64,000 bases of DNA from Achromobacter pestifer (GTDB lineage: Bacteria > Pseudomonadota > Gammaproteobacteria > Burkholderiales > Burkholderiaceae_B), in NCBI RefSeq assembly GCF_013267355.1, contig NZ_CP053985.1, positions 4,464,001 through 4,528,000 on the forward strand, written 5' to 3'. This document shows positions 1 through 15,000 of this stretch, piece by piece; position 1 is the stretch's first letter, and each line of letters begins with the position of its first letter. Below the pieces are notes generated by a model that saw only the letters and a list, made by a program, of their open reading frames with translations, was not told the DNA's origin and did no database searches. Position numbers and translations under genes: made by a program.

Positions 1-1
1 C

Positions 2-3000
2 CAGATCGGCTACAGCCAGGCCGCGATCGCGGCCGGCTTCTCCGGTGTGTTCTCGCTGGCCCCTGGCATGCAGACGGCGCTGAATGCCGACGGCACGGTG
101 TCGAACTCCACGGTCAGCCTGTCGGACGCAGCCTACAAGCTGGGCCTGATCGCCCAGGGCCAGGTGCAAAGCAGCTCCGACGGCGCCGGTATCCTGACCG
201 GCGCGGCGCTCGCCATCGGCCATCAGACGCAGTTCGTGCTGGCGGGTTCCAACTCGGCCATCCGCTCGGGCGGCGGCGACAATACGTTCGTCGTGAATTA
301 CGGCCAGCCTGCCCTGAACACCGGCGTCGGCAACAGCATCGCCACGCAAGCGGGGGCGCGCAACAGCCTGTTGGTCAGTACCAGTGTCGGCGCGGTGCTG
401 TCGAATGGCAACGTGCATTACGTCGACGGTGGCTCAAATGCGAGCCTGGTGACGTTCGCGGGCGCGCTGTTCTCGGACGCCACGGTCATCGCCACCAACA
501 CCAGCGGCGCGACCACGCTGGACGCCAGCGCCTGGACCCCGGCCGTCACACTGGCCACCCGCGGCGGCTATGACACGCTCAAGGGCAATACCAACAATGT
601 GTCGTTCGTGGTGACGCAGCCGGCGGACACCGCCGGCGGCAGCGTGACCGTGACGTTGGCGTCCAACAGCGGCAGCGGCAACAGCCTGCAGGTCATGGCG
701 CTGGGCGGCAGCGCCGCCTTGTCGAACCTGATCTCCACCACCGGCACCATCGCCGGGGTGACGCTGGGCGCGAACACGGACAAGCTGGACTACGTGCTGG
801 ACATCGGTAGCGGCACGCTGGATCAGGCGCTGACGGTCGGCGGCCGCAACGTGATCATCCGCGGCCAGTCGTATTCGGTGCTGCAGAACATCACGCTGGA
901 TGCGGGCTACGCCCTGCGTCTGGAAGGCGAGAAAATCACCGTCGGCGCCAGCAGCGGCGCCAACATCGTGCTGGCGGCCGGCGCGGTCGAACTGGCCGCG
1001 CAGCGCTACCGTCCGTGGCGCAGCGCGGTGGCCCAGATCTACAAGCTGGATGCCGCCATCACGATCAACAACGCGACCTTGTGGGCCAAGGATACGGGCG
1101 GATCCGGCGTCAGCCTGACCAGCAAGATCGACAGCAAGGACTACGACCTGGATCCGCTGATCAAGAACGGCGCGAACCAGGGCGGCGTGCTGGGCACGCT
1201 GGCGAGCGGCGTGAACTCGGCCTTCGACGCCTTGCTGAAGTTCCTGGACGGCGCCGGCGCCATGGCGGCCTGGGCCGGCATCGAATACAACTCGTCGATC
1301 AAGGTCGGCACGCAGGCGCGCCTGGTGTCCAACGGCGATGTGACCATCACGTCCACCACGTCGGCCACGGTCAAGCTGAGCCCGCTGGTCGCCAAGATCG
1401 CCGGCATCGCCGTGGGCGTGCTGCAGAACAAGTCCACCATCGATGTGCAGGGCACGGTGATCGCGTCCCGCGCGATCACGATCAAGTCCGACCTGACCAA
1501 CGAGATGGAGATCGGGTTGCTGCCGGGCCACGTGGGCGCGGTGCCGGCGGTGATAGGCGTGGGCGTGGCGGTGATCATCAGCGAATCCACCGTGCACATA
1601 GGCACGGGCGCGAGGCTGGAAACGGGTCTGCTGCATACCGCCAATCCGGACACCGGCACCGTCAGCGGCGTGGGCGGAGACGTCACGATCCAGGCGCTGA
1701 CCAGCCACAAGAGCACGATTTCCATAACCGCCGCCGGCGCGATGGCCGAAAGCGACGACACCAAGCCGGTGACCGGCGCCGACGGCAAGATCGATCCGTC
1801 CAAGGAGACGGGCAAGTACAAGGCCGGCTACGCCAAGGTCGGCGTGGCGGTGGGCTTTGCGTACAACCGACTGACCACCGAAGCCTATATGGACGGCACG
1901 GTGGTGACGCGCAATGCGGGCAAGGTGACCGTCGAGGCCCGGGCGCAGGACGCCGGCAGCGCGATCGCCGTCAAGACCATCCTGGGCGGCCGCGCGGCCA
2001 CCGGCAGTGACTTCCTTACGGCGGCGCAGACCGAGGCCAAGAACGCAGCCATCGCCAAGACCGTCAGTCCCGTCGTGGGCGGCGCCGTGAGCGGCCTCGG
2101 GACGGGCGTGCAGTACGTCAAGAGCTTCTTCGGCGCGCTGGTGTCGGAAAGCCGGGGCGGCAAGTTCGGCGACAAGATCAAGCAGATCAAGCAGGAGAAG
2201 GATTTCGCGGACCGCGCCGAATACGATTCGGACATCCAGAAGGAAATCGACAATCCGTCCACCGAGTTCCAGATCGGCGCGGCGCTGGGCATGTCGATGA
2301 ACAACATCACCACGACCTCCCGCATCGGCAACGGCGTGACGGCTGCCACGGTCAGCACCGCGGGCGGCGACGTCACCGTCAACGCGCAGACGCAATACAA
2401 CACCCGGCTCACCATCATGAGCGGGGTGGACGACCAGGCGATTGCCGACAAGCAGGCGTTCCTGAACAAAAAGAACAACCTGACGACCAATCAGCCCGAG
2501 CGTGCGGCTGGCCCGGACGGTTCCGATTTCGGCGCGGCGGCGGCCGTGGTCATCGGCATCGACGACGTCGCGACGCGAGCGACCGTCAACCCGCTGGCCA
2601 CCATCACCACCCAGGGCGGCGACGTGGCGGTCACCGCCAGCACCCTGAACCAGATCGACCCGAAGAAGCTGTGGCTGGTCAATCTGTACGCCCCGTTCGA
2701 CGGCATCAACACCAAGTGGAACGATGCCGACGGCACCAAGGCCAAGGCAGAGGTCGCGGGCAAGGCGGCCGCGTCCTTCCTGAACAATCTGCAGGCCACG
2801 CTGACCAGCACGGGCGGCATCTCGTCCAGCTTCAGCAGCTGGGCCAGCGCCACGGCCAAGAGCAAGAAGCTGGCCCTGTCCGGCGCGTTCACGGTGCTGG
2901 TGCAGGACACCAAGACGCAGGCGCAGGTGGCGGGCAAGATCAATACCACCTTGTCCGGCGGTACGGCGGGCGATGTGACAGTCCAGGCGGAGAACTCCTC

Positions 3001-6000
3001 GCAGCGCCTGAACCTGGTCGGCAACATCATCCTGCCGTCGATTTCCCTGGGCGGGGCCAAGTCGCTCCAGCAGGCCGCTCCCCGTGGCCCGTCCGAGAGC
3101 CGCTTCAGCTATGGCAAGGACCGGGTCAAGGGCTTCCTGACTCCGAAATTCCAGGGTTTCGATTACGGCAGCAGCTCCAAGGAAGGGTCGGCCATTGGCG
3201 TGTCGGTGTACGTCAACGCGGCCAAGCACGAAACCCGTGCGGTGGTCAGCGACACGGCCGAGATCAACTCGGGCAAGTTGACGGTCGATGCGGACAATGA
3301 ACTGATTTCGGTGACGCTGGGCGCATCGGGCGGCCAGGCCAAGACCCTGGCGCTCAACGGTGTGGTGCTGGTCAATTCCACCAGCGCGACCACCCTGGCG
3401 CAGGTCGGCCGGGGCGCGCGGATCGCGGCCGCGGGCGCGGCGGACATCCAGGCGACGGACGCGACCTGGGTCGGCACGGTGGCGGGCGCCGCCGCCGGAT
3501 CGCAGGCCGTGGGCGTGGGCATGAGCGTGTCCATCAATGACGTCAACCGCTGGACGCAGGCCCTGATCGGCGACACGCTGCGCGTGGCCGATGGCGCGCC
3601 CACGGGCTTGCCGGTAGGCTCGTTCTCGGCGGCTTCGCTGACGATCCGGGCGGAGAACAAGGGCTTCGTCGGCAATCTGGCCGTGGCGGGTTCGCGTGTG
3701 TCCAGCCCGGTGGCCGGCGCGGGCGGCGGCGCGGGGGCGGGCGCCGGCGGCACGGGCGGCGCGGGAGGCACGGGCACCAGCATCGATGACATCAAGCTGC
3801 CCAAGGGCCAGGGCGATCCCGCGCCTGCGCCGAGCACGAATCTGGGCGACAAGCTGGAAGGCCTGAGCGGCCAGGCCACGCAACTGACGCAGGACGCGGG
3901 CGCGGCGCCGGGTAGCCCAGCGCCAGGAGGCGGCGCCGCCAGCCAGCAGTCCAAGACGGGCGTGGCGATTTCCGGTGCCGTGGCCGTGAACATGGTCAAC
4001 GACTTCGCGCAGGGCTATGTGAATGCGGCCGGCATGACGATCACGATAGGCGGAGACGCCAAGATCGAGGCGCTGAACGGCACCCATGGTCTGGCGCTGT
4101 CGGGTTCGGCCGCGCTGGCGCAATCGGATACGGCCAAGTCCAATGTGGCTGTCGCGGGTGCGTACAGCATGAACATGCTGGGCGGCGAGGCGCGCGCCCA
4201 GGTGCTGGCCGTGGGCGAACTGGTGGTGGCGGCGGATCTGGCGCTGGCGGCGCGACGCACAGGCGTGGCTGTGACCATCGCCGCCGGCATGGCGGGTGCC
4301 AAGGGGCAGAAGGGCGTGGCGGTGGCCGGTTCGGCCGCTGTCGGCTTGGCGGACTACGCCAACATCGCGCTGCTGGGCAATGCGGCCAAGGTCAGCGCGC
4401 GCGATGTGACGCTGGAGGCCCGCGACCTGAGCGTGCTGGCCACGGTGGCGGGCGCGGTCGCCAGTTCGGACGGCAAGGCGGGCGTGGGCGCGGCGGTCGC
4501 GGTCAATGTCAGCACCAGCAAGGTCGAGGCGGGCATCCACCAGGTGACCGAGCTGCTGTACACGGGCCGTGTCGATGTGTCGGCGGAATCGACCCAGGTC
4601 GCGGTGGGCTTCGCGGGCGCGCTCGGCGCGGCGCGCGATGGTACGGGCGTGGGCGGATCGGTATCCGTCAACGTCATGTCCAACCGCGTCGAAAGCTATC
4701 TGGTCAACAGCAAGGTCGTCTACAACGGCGCGGCCAGCGGCAGCCACGACGTCACCGTGCGGGCGCAGGACAAGACCACGCTGGTCGCGGTCACCGGCGC
4801 CGCGGGCGTAGGCAAGAAGGCGGGCGTGGGCATCGCCGTCAGCTACAACGAGATCGGCAACGCCGTCATGGCCGGCATCCAGGGTTCGACCGTGGATACC
4901 GGCGGGCATGGCGCGGTAAAGGTCAGCGCCAAAGATACCTCCTCCCTGGGTGGGGGCGCGGTCGGCGTGGGCGTGGGCATGGGCGAGGCGAAGTTCGCGG
5001 GCGCGGGCTCGGTGCAGGTCAACCGCGTCGGCTCCGCCGTGGCGGCCTATGTGCTGCCCAGCCGCGACATCAACGGCGCGGTCACGGCGCGCAGCCGCAT
5101 CGACGCCTCGTCGCTGACGGTCGAGGCGACCGAGAACAATACGCTGGTCGCGGTGACGGGCGGGGTCGCGGTCACGGCCGGCGGCTCGGTGGCCGTGGGC
5201 GCGTCGGTCAGCGTCAACGAGTTCAGCTCGCGCACCAGTGCGCTGGTCGAGCATGCGGATGTGGACGTTACCGGCAAGGTGGACGTATCGGCGCATTCGT
5301 CGCCGTTGCTGGTATCGGTGGGGGCGGCGGGCGCATTGTCCAAGAAGTTCGCGCTGGCCGGCGCAGTCAACGTCAACATGATGCGCGCGGCCACCGAGGC
5401 CCGCATCGGCGACAGCACCGTCAAGGCCGGCAGCCGGGCAGGCTTCACGGGCGACGCCGTGCGCGTCAATGCCTCGGACGCCTCGGCGCTCTACGCCATC
5501 ACGGTGGCGGGCGCGATCGCGACCCAGGGCGCGGCGGTGGGACTGGCCGTGGCTGTCAATATCATGGGCGGCAACACGGCTTTCGACCGCAATCTGCTGG
5601 CCTTCGATAACACGACGCTGGCCGATTCGGGCGCGGCCGTCACCACGGTGGGCGTGGCCGACAACGGCGGCGCCGCCGCCAATCCCAAGGTCGCGGCCTC
5701 CATCCTGCGCAGCGACGTGCATGCGGTGCAGGGCAACGTCAACGTATTCGCCGGCTTGGTGGACCCCATGGCCGCGGGCGGCAATGCCCAGCTCAACGGC
5801 GGTGGCCAGTTGCCGGTGGGCGACGGCGATATCCGCGTGGACCAGGGCGGCAGCACGCTGACCTTCACCGGTCAAGCTGCGGCCGTCATCAACGGCACCA
5901 AGGACGACAGCGGCAACGCCGGCATGCCGGCGCCAGCCGGCGCCACGGGCGGCGAGTTCTCGGGTTGGCAGACCGGCGATGGCGTCTACCTGAGTTCGGG

Positions 6001-9000
6001 CGCGGGCAACATCACGCTGGCCAACGGCACGGCCTTGCGCAACGACCGCGTGTATTACGTGATCCGGCGCGAAGCCCCCAACGGCCAGGCCATCATCCAG
6101 CTGGCGGACACCCAGGAAGACGCGCTGCGCGGCAAGGCGCTGCAATTCGGCAGCGTGGCCAACCTGTCCGCCATAGGCTTCGCGCATGTGCGCATGCAGG
6201 AGGCCACCAGCGTCAACCTGCAGCCCTTCCACGGCGTGGACGCCGGCGTGACGGTGAACGCCGCCACCCATACGCTGACCCTGGTGCAGCCGTTCGCGGG
6301 CGTGCAGGAAGGCTCGGCCATCGTCTACAGCGGCTCTGTCGGCGGCAACGGCCAGATCGAGGACGTGCTGGCCAATCGCATCCTGGCCCAGGGCAAGGAT
6401 GTGCTGAAGGTCGGCGTGACCTACTACGTGTTCAACCTGAGCGCAGACCAGCGCTCGTTCCAGCTGCGCGACGGCCAGGGCAACCTGGTTGATTTCAGCG
6501 GCGCGGCCGTGGGCGGCGCCTTGCAGCGCTTCAGCGTCAACAATCCGGCGGGTGCGGCCCTGAACCCGGACGGCAGCCTGACGCTGCCCAAGGCCCATGG
6601 CCTGGCCACGGGCGACAAGGTGGTCGTCAACCTGGCGGCAAACGGCGTGCTGACGGGCCTGTCCAATGACCACGTCTATGTGGTCGAAGTCGTCAACAGC
6701 ACCACGCTGCGCTTCAAGGACGTGAACGGCGCGCCGGTGGCGCTGGGGGCGCAGGGTTACGTGTCGGAGTTCAACGCCGGCACCAAGCGTTACGAGTATT
6801 TCCTGGCGGACGCCAACGGCGTCAAGCAGCTGGACGCGCAGAACAAGCCGATTTCGGTCAACCCGGACGCGATGATCGCGTTCACGCAGGTGGCCCTGGT
6901 GCGCCAGACTTCGCAGACCTCGACCAGCACGGGCAGCGACGGCACCCAGAACACCAGCATCACCCAGGGCACGCCGACCGACGCGACGCTGTCGGCTTCT
7001 GCGGCCCAGAGCCAGGTCATAGGCGAAAACAGCTTCTCGTTCGCCAGCGACGCGGGCCTGGCCACGGGCGACGTGGTCATCTACCGCAGCCAGGGCGCGA
7101 ACATCGCCGGCCTGGTCGATGGCCAGCGCTACTACGTGATCAACGCCTCGCAAGGCGGCGCCTTCCGCTATCAGCTGGCGAGCTCGCTGGAAAATGCCCG
7201 CGACGGCATCGCCATGAAGCTGGGCGCGGCCACGGGCGCGGGCGGCATCAGCCTGCAGAAGGCGGTGGACCGCATCACGTCCGGCGGCCTGATCTCGCTG
7301 GACATCGGTTCGCTGACGCAGGGCCATGCGCTGAGCAACAGCATGCTGAGCATCACGGTGGCCGGCGCGGGCGGCAAGTCGCTCGGCGGCGCGGGCGCCG
7401 TGGGCGTGAACATCTCGCGCTCCGAGGTCAGCGCCATCATCGACAACACGGGCGCGGCGGCCGGACAGAAGGTGCGGGCCGAGGCTGGCGCGGTGTCGGT
7501 GTCGGCGCAGGACGCCAGCCGCATCGTGACGGCCACGGGCGCGCTGGGCATCTCCCTCACCCAGGGAGCATCGGCCGCCATCGGCGCGTCCGTGAGCGTG
7601 GCGGACATGCGCAACGATGTGCGCGCGGCGATCGCGCAGGCGAGCGTCGAGGCCCAGGCCGTGCAGGTGCGCGCAGAAGAGCGCGCCAGCATCTACAACG
7701 TCTCCGTTGGTCTGGCCGGCGGCGCGGGCGTGGCGGTCAGCGGATCGCTGGCCGTCAACACGATCAAGAACACGGTGCATGCGCAGATCCGCGACTCGTC
7801 GGTGACGGCGACCTCGGGCGATATCCGCATCGCGGCGCGCGACGTCGCCAGCATTGCGGCGCTGGCCGGCAATGTGGCGGTATCCGTGGGCGGCCGGGTG
7901 GCCGCCGGCATGGCGTTCGCGGTCAACCAGATCTTCGATACGGTGTACGCGGGCGCGCTGCGTTCTTCCCTGTCGGCCACGGGCGATATCGTGGCGCTGG
8001 CCACCTTTGCCAAGCCCGATGACCTGTCGCCGGGGTTGAACGCGCAGATTTCGGCCATGGCGGTCAGCGGCGCGGTCGCGGCCGGCGGGTCCGGCGCCAA
8101 TGTGGGTTTTGGCGGATCGGCTGTCCTGAACTGGATTGCCAATAGCATCAAGGCTGAGATCGGCGAGACCGCGGCCGGGCAGGACATCACGGCTGGCGGC
8201 GACATCGTGGTCCAAGCCAGCGATGAATCCACCATCAACAGCCTGGCTGGCGCGGTGGCGTTGGGGCTGGGATCGCAGGGCGCGAGCGTCGCGGTGGGCG
8301 CCAGCCTGTCCTACAACTATCTGGGCGGCGCGCCCGCGGGCAACGCGCGCGAGCATTCGATTTCGGCGCAGATCCGCGACACGCAGGGCGCTGTGCGCGG
8401 CGCGCACGTGCAGGTAGCCTCGCTCTTCAAGGGGCAGATTCATAACGTGACCGTGGCGGGCAGCGTGGCCGTGGGCACGGCGGCGGTGTCGGTGGGCGGC
8501 GCGGTGTCGGTGAACCGCCTGAACAGCAAGAACGAGGCCGGCATCCGCAACGCGCGCCTGGTCGAGGCGCTGTCGGCGGGCGGTGCGCCGGGCGTGGCCG
8601 TGCAGGCGCGCGACGACGGCTACGTGCTGGCCGTGGCTGGCGGTCTGGGCGTGGCGGTGTCGCCGGGCAGCGGCGCGGGCATCGCGGCCGGCGTGTCGGC
8701 TACCCACAATGCCGTCAACAACCAGACCCGGGCCTATATCGATGGCAGCAGCGCCGGCAACGGCAACCTGAACACGGCCATAGGGTCGGCGCATGGCATC
8801 GCGGTGGACGCGATCAACGAATCGCGCATCGTGTCGGTATCGATAGGCGTCGCGGCGGCAGTCGCCGTGGGGCAAGGATTCGCCGGGGCGGGCGCCGGCG
8901 CGGGCAGCGGCAATACCATCGGCGGATCGGTGGAGGCCACGCTGAAGAATGTGGTGCCGCTGAACAATGGATACATCGCCGGAGACGTACGCGTCAACGC

Positions 9001-12000
9001 CGAAAACACGGGCAGCATCGTGACGGTCGCAGGCGCTTTGGCGGTGGCTGTTTCCGCCGGCGGCATGGGCGCGGGCGCGTCGGTGGGCGTGTCGGTGGCG
9101 ATCAGTGAAATCAGCACGACGGTGCGTGCGCTGGTCGAAAACGCCGTGATCTGGACGAATGGCGCGGGTCAGGGTGTAACGGTATTGGCGTCGGACCGGG
9201 CCACGATCACGGCCATCGCAGTTGGCGGCGCGGTCAGTGTGCAGGCCGGCAGCGCAGGCGTGGCGATCGCGGTTGGCACCAGCGTCGCGGTCAACAAGGT
9301 TTTCAATACGGTGCACGCCAATATCCGGGGCGGCAACATCCAGACGGCAGGAGCCGGGCTGTCCGTCAGGGCGAGCCAGCAGGCCGACATTCTGTCGGTG
9401 GTGTTGGGCGCCTCGGTGGCGGTGTCGGTGGGCGACAGCGCCAATGCAGCCATTGGCGGAGGTGGCGCGCTGGCACGCAATGTCATCTCGGCCAGCGTGC
9501 AGGCGGGTATCTCGGATGCATTCATCAGCACCGAGGGCTCGGGCGGCGCGAAGGGCGCGCTCGATGTGCAAGCGCTGGGCCTGTCGCAGATCAACGCGGT
9601 GGTGCTAGGCATGTCCGCGTCTGTCTCGGTCAGCCACTACGCCGCGGCTTCGGCATCCGTCGGCGTGGCGATGGCCGAGAACGTCATCGGCTACGAGGTC
9701 AACAGCGCCGGCCAGGTGGTCGCGCTGGGCGCGGGCCGTCCGGCCAATGAAATCGCGGCGTCGATCGACCGCAGCACCGTGACCGCGGGCGCGGTCACGG
9801 TGAACGCCGGTAATGTGAAATTCAAGGCCGACGGCAGCGTCGACCGGCAGCAAGGCATAGACGCCGTGGTGGTGGCGGGCGCGGTGGCGGTATCGGTGGC
9901 CTACGCACCGCCCATCGTCGACGGCGCCAGTCTGGCGGTGTCGGGCGCGGGCGCGGGCGCGCGGGCGGTCAACAAGATCAAGACCGCCATCACCGCCCGC
10001 ATCACCGACCAGAACCAGACCCATGCCTGGAACGCGGCCAGTGTGTCCGTCATGGCGACGGATCAGTCGCGCATCGATAGCACGATCGCCGCGGTGGCGA
10101 TCTCCGTGGCGGTGTCGCTGGGCGCGACCGCGTCGCTGTCGGTGGCTGTGTCGCTGGCCCAGAACGAGATCGCCAACGACACGCTGGCCAAGGTGGACGG
10201 CGTGAATTTCACCGGCGCTCCGGTGATCGCCGTCAAGGCCGACAGCAAGGCCGACATCCATACCGTTGCGGTGGCGGTGTCGATCGCGGCCGGCGTCAGC
10301 CTGGGCGGAATTTCGCTGGCGGGCGGAGGCGCCGATGCGCGCAACGTGATCGGCTCGTCCGCCGTGGCGATCATGGAAAACTCGCGCGTCAGCGGCGATG
10401 GCGCCAATGCGCTGACGATAGACGCCGACATGAGCGGCACCATCAAGGCCACGGTAGTGGTCGCCAGCGTGGCCTTCACGGTCGCGGGCGGATCGCTGGC
10501 CATTGGCGCTTCGCTGGCCGAGAATGAGATCACGCAGGCGGCAGGCGCGCGCGCCAGCCTCGTCAACACCCGCGTGTTCCACCTGGGCGCCATCAACGTC
10601 ACTGCCGATACCGTGCAGACGCTGGAAGCGGTAGTGGTGGCTGGCGCCGTGGGGATTGCGTACCAAGGGGCGGCGCTCGCCGCAGCCGGATCATCGGCCT
10701 ACAACACCTCTCGCGCCGTCACGCGCGCCGAGGTCAACGGCCTGACGCAGGTCGACCCCAACGTACGGGGCGCGGCAAGCCTGAGCATCAGGGCGTCGAA
10801 CCAGTCCACGCTCAAGGCGACTGCCGCGGGCGCGAGCCTGGCGGGTACCTCGCAAGGGCTGGCGCTGTCGGTTGGCGTGGCCCTGGCCAGCAACAAGGCG
10901 CTGGGCGCAGTCGAGGCGGCGCTGTCGAACTCGGTGCTGAGCGCCGGCGCGGGCGCGCAGATGACGCGGGCGGCCATCACGGCCGTGGACACCACGACGC
11001 TGGAGGCCAAGGCCATCGGCGCATCGCTGGCGTTCGCGATGCAGGGCGGATCGCTGTCGGTGGGCGCCTCGGTGGCGCGCAACGTCGTTGCCATGAGCGT
11101 GCAGTCCTCCGTGACCGGGTCGACACTGAACGTGTCGGACGCCGTGATGGTGTCGGCCAAGGAAACGGCGACGCTGGACGGCGTGTCGGTCGCGGCATCC
11201 GTGGCCGCGGGTTTTGCGGGCGTGGCGGTGTCTGGCGCGGGAGCGGAGAGCACGCAGACGGTTGCCAACGACGTGGGCGGCTACATCAGCGGGTCCGCCG
11301 TCACGGCCGGCACCGGCGTGTCGGTCAAGGCGGACAACAGCTCCAGCATCAAGGCGGTTACCGGCGCGGTGTCGGTGAGCGCCACGGGCGCGGGCCTGGC
11401 GGCCAGCATAGGGGTGTCGATCGCCCGGAACACCTTCGGCGTCCATGCCGGCGACGGCGTGAACCGCGCCAACCGCGCGCTGGCCTATATTGAAAACAGC
11501 GCCATCTCCGTCAACCGCGGCAATGTGGACGTGCTGGCCACGTCCAGCGAAACGCTGACCAGCGTCAACTTCGCCGGCAGCGTGGCGGTGGCGGGCTTCG
11601 GCGGATCGGCCGCCGGGTCCGGGGTGCAGGTCAGCAACCGCTTTGCCACGGCCACCTCGGCCTATGTCGCGGGTTCGCAGGCCATTGCCGGCATCGCAGG
11701 CGGGGCCGGGTCCGTGAATGTACGTGCCCAGGACAGCAGCACCATTCTGAAGTCCGCCGCTTACGGCGTGGCCGTGGCGGCTTCGCTGCCCGTGCCGGGC
11801 AATTTTGGCTTGAACCTGGCCCTGGCGGTGACGCTGGTGGATAGCGTGGCGGCCAACGAAGTCAGCGCCTATATCGAAACCGCCAACGGCAAGAATGTTG
11901 GCGCGCAAGACGCCGTCTCCGTCGTGGCCGTCGAGAAGACCGACTTCAGGGGCCTGGACGCGGTCACCGCCTCGGTGGCGGTGGGCGGCGGCATCGCAGC

Positions 12001-15000
12001 CGCGGGCGCGGGGGTACGGGTGACCAACACCACCCGCAATAATGTCAGCGCGCGGATTACGGGCGCAGGCAAGGTGGGGGCGCTGGGCAAGGTCGAGATC
12101 AAGGCCGATACCCAGGTCCGCGCCGAAATCGACCTGACCCAGGTCAGCGTGGCGGTGGGCATGGTGGGCGCGGCGATCGGCGTGGGCATCGCCGAAAACA
12201 TCGCGCGCGACGTGACCACGGCGGCCGTGGATGCAGCGACCGTCAGCGCGCCGCTGGTGGACATGAACGCGCTGGTCAGCGTGGACTTCGCCCAGACGCA
12301 GACGGCCGGCGTGGCCGCCACCACCGGCCTGGCCGTCAACGTGAACAAGGCGCTGGTGGACATCGCCACGACGACCCTGGCCGAAGCGCGCAACGGCGCG
12401 ACGTTGCAGGGTCTGTCGGTCACCATGCCCGGCCTGGGCGAGACCCCGGGCATGGTCAATATCAATGCGCAGGGCACGTACTACGGCCGGGCCTATTCGA
12501 AGGCGATCACCGGCGGCGTGATCGGCGTGGGTGTGATGAGCGCCGAAACCCGCCTGGGCGGCTCGCTCAAGGCATCGGTGGACAATGCGACGTTGCAGGG
12601 CGCCATTATCGGCGTGACCGCGAAGGGAACCACCGAGCGCAACGGCGAGGCCGGCTTGCTGGCCGAGGCCCGTTCGCTGGAAGTGGGCGGCGTGACGGTA
12701 TCGATAGACAGCGCTACGCTCACGACCACGCTGGACACGCGCGTGCAGATCGGCAACAACGCCCGCATTGACGGCACCCTGCTGAGCATCACGGCGGACC
12801 AGGTGCAGTCCGTGGACGTCAAAATGGACGCCGGCACGATCGCGCTGGTGGCTGGACGGCAAGGCAAGGTCGACGTCGACCTGGGCGGCAAGGCCGCCAT
12901 CGACATCGGCGGCGGCGCGCACGTGATCGGCAACAAGCTGGACATCCGCAGCAACAACACCGTGCGCGGCACGTCCACCCTGAGCGGCTATTCGGTCAGG
13001 GTGGCGGGCGCCGACATCAGCAAGCACACGGTGACGATCAAGCCCGAGTCGAGCATCACCGTCAGTGGCGCGCGGCAGGCCAATAGCACCATCGATACGG
13101 CGGGCATGACCGTCGTGCAGGCGCGGGGCAATTTTGATACGCCGGGCATGCTGGACCTGGTGGCGACCAACGACATCATCTACACCCAGCGCAACAAGAT
13201 CACCGGCGTGGCGGGCGTGTCCGTGACGCTGTCGACCAACAAGCTCAGTACCGACGGCGCGCTGGCCCAGGTCAAGGTGAACGGCGCGTTCCTGCGCAAT
13301 GCCTTCGGCGACGTGGTCATGGCCGCCAACACGCGCGGCGTGACGACCACCATCAGCGATCTGCTGGTGGTGTCCGTGTCCAGCTTCAGCAAGTCGGACA
13401 GCAACAACAATCTGACGGTGCGCAACGCCATCCAGATCGACAACGCCTCGATCGAAGGCGACAACATCCTGGCGCTGGCGGGCAACGGCAAGGCGACCGA
13501 TCCCTTGTCGACCGGCTATCTGCTGGCCAACGACAACGTATCGTTCACGCTGGTGGGCATCGCCCAGGTGCCGGCGGTGGACAGCGGCGCCAAGGCGCGC
13601 CAGATCAACACCGTGCTGATCGACGGGGTGGCGGCCAACGGTTCGTTGCTCAAGGCCCAGCGCAACGTGCGGCTGGAGACCAATCCCTCGACGCTGGACC
13701 AGGCGCGCGTGAACGGTTCGGTGCAGGTGATCGGCCTGAACCTGAATCCCACGGTCAAACTGGCCGACGGCGTGGTGGACACCACGTCCAGCAGGGTGGC
13801 GACGGGCGCGGCCACGCGCATCATCGCGGGCGTGAACAATGCGGCCAACCTGTTCGTCATTCCGGCGGAACTGCTGGAGCAACTGGGCTACACCAGCGCC
13901 ACGTTGCCCGCCGCGGGCGCACCGCTGCGGTTCGACTCGAATTCGCCCGCGGTCAGGGCGATCCTGGAGAAACTGTTGGGCGCGGGCAAGACCAGCCTGG
14001 ACGGAGCGCCGGGCACGGTCAACATCGACGTGCGCTATGAGCTGACGGCATTCAGCGCCAGCGACATCAAGGTCAACGTCACGGCCGGGATGATCATCGA
14101 GCACAACGGCAGCTACTACCGGTACAACAGCCCGAACAGCCGCGACCTGGACTTGGCGGCGGAAGACTACGTCAATAACAGCTATTGGATGCGGCTGAGC
14201 AATCCGACGCAAGCGCAGAAGGAAGATGCCCTGACATCGGGCTTCGGGGCGTTTGCCGCCGGCAATGTCGGCAGGCTGTATTTCGTGTTGAAGACGGTGG
14301 ATATCGCCCAGCCCACGCTGCGCTACGCCAGCCAGCAGAACGTCATCAGCGAGCAGATCCGCACGCTGACGCGGATGCAGGCCGAGCATGCCTCGAATCC
14401 GCAGGCCGTGGCGCGCTATCAGGCCAATATCGCCGCTTTGCAGCAGCAGCTGCAAAGCATCCAGATGGGCGTGAAGCTGCAGAACGGTCAGATCCGCTAC
14501 CTGGATTCGTTCAGCACCTTCTTCATCGACATGCCGGACATGTATGCGTCCGGCGGTTCGGTCTATGTCAACGCGACCGATACCGGCGGCGTGTACCGCT
14601 CGGGCATCGACGCCCGCGCCAACACCCAGATCAATATCGTCAACGATTCGCCGATGCTGATGAACGTCAGGGACGCGGTCGTGCTGGACGGCACCATCAT
14701 CCGCCCGGGTTCCGACGGCCAGCTCAAGGTCTTCAAGACCGGGCACCTGTACGTCAACGACGTGTCGGTGAAGGGCGCGTCGGGCGCCGAGACGGCCGAG
14801 GTCAGCATCAGCCAGCTCAAGAACGGCTGGGCCGCGGACCCGTTCGGCGGGGCCCTGAACGACCCGGCGGATCCGACCAACAGCGTGGCGAAGATGATTG
14901 CGAACGCGCCGGTCGACCTGAGCCTGATGGGCGCGGTGGTCAACCCGCTGGGCAAGGTGTCGGTGATCAACGCGCTGGGCAGCATCAACGTGTCGGGCAC

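Noticed and set aside
47..49. GTG at 47 as start of the giant gene
   Set aside because: The frame is open to the left edge of the window, there is no ribosome site, and a protein of this kind needs an export N-terminus not seen here.
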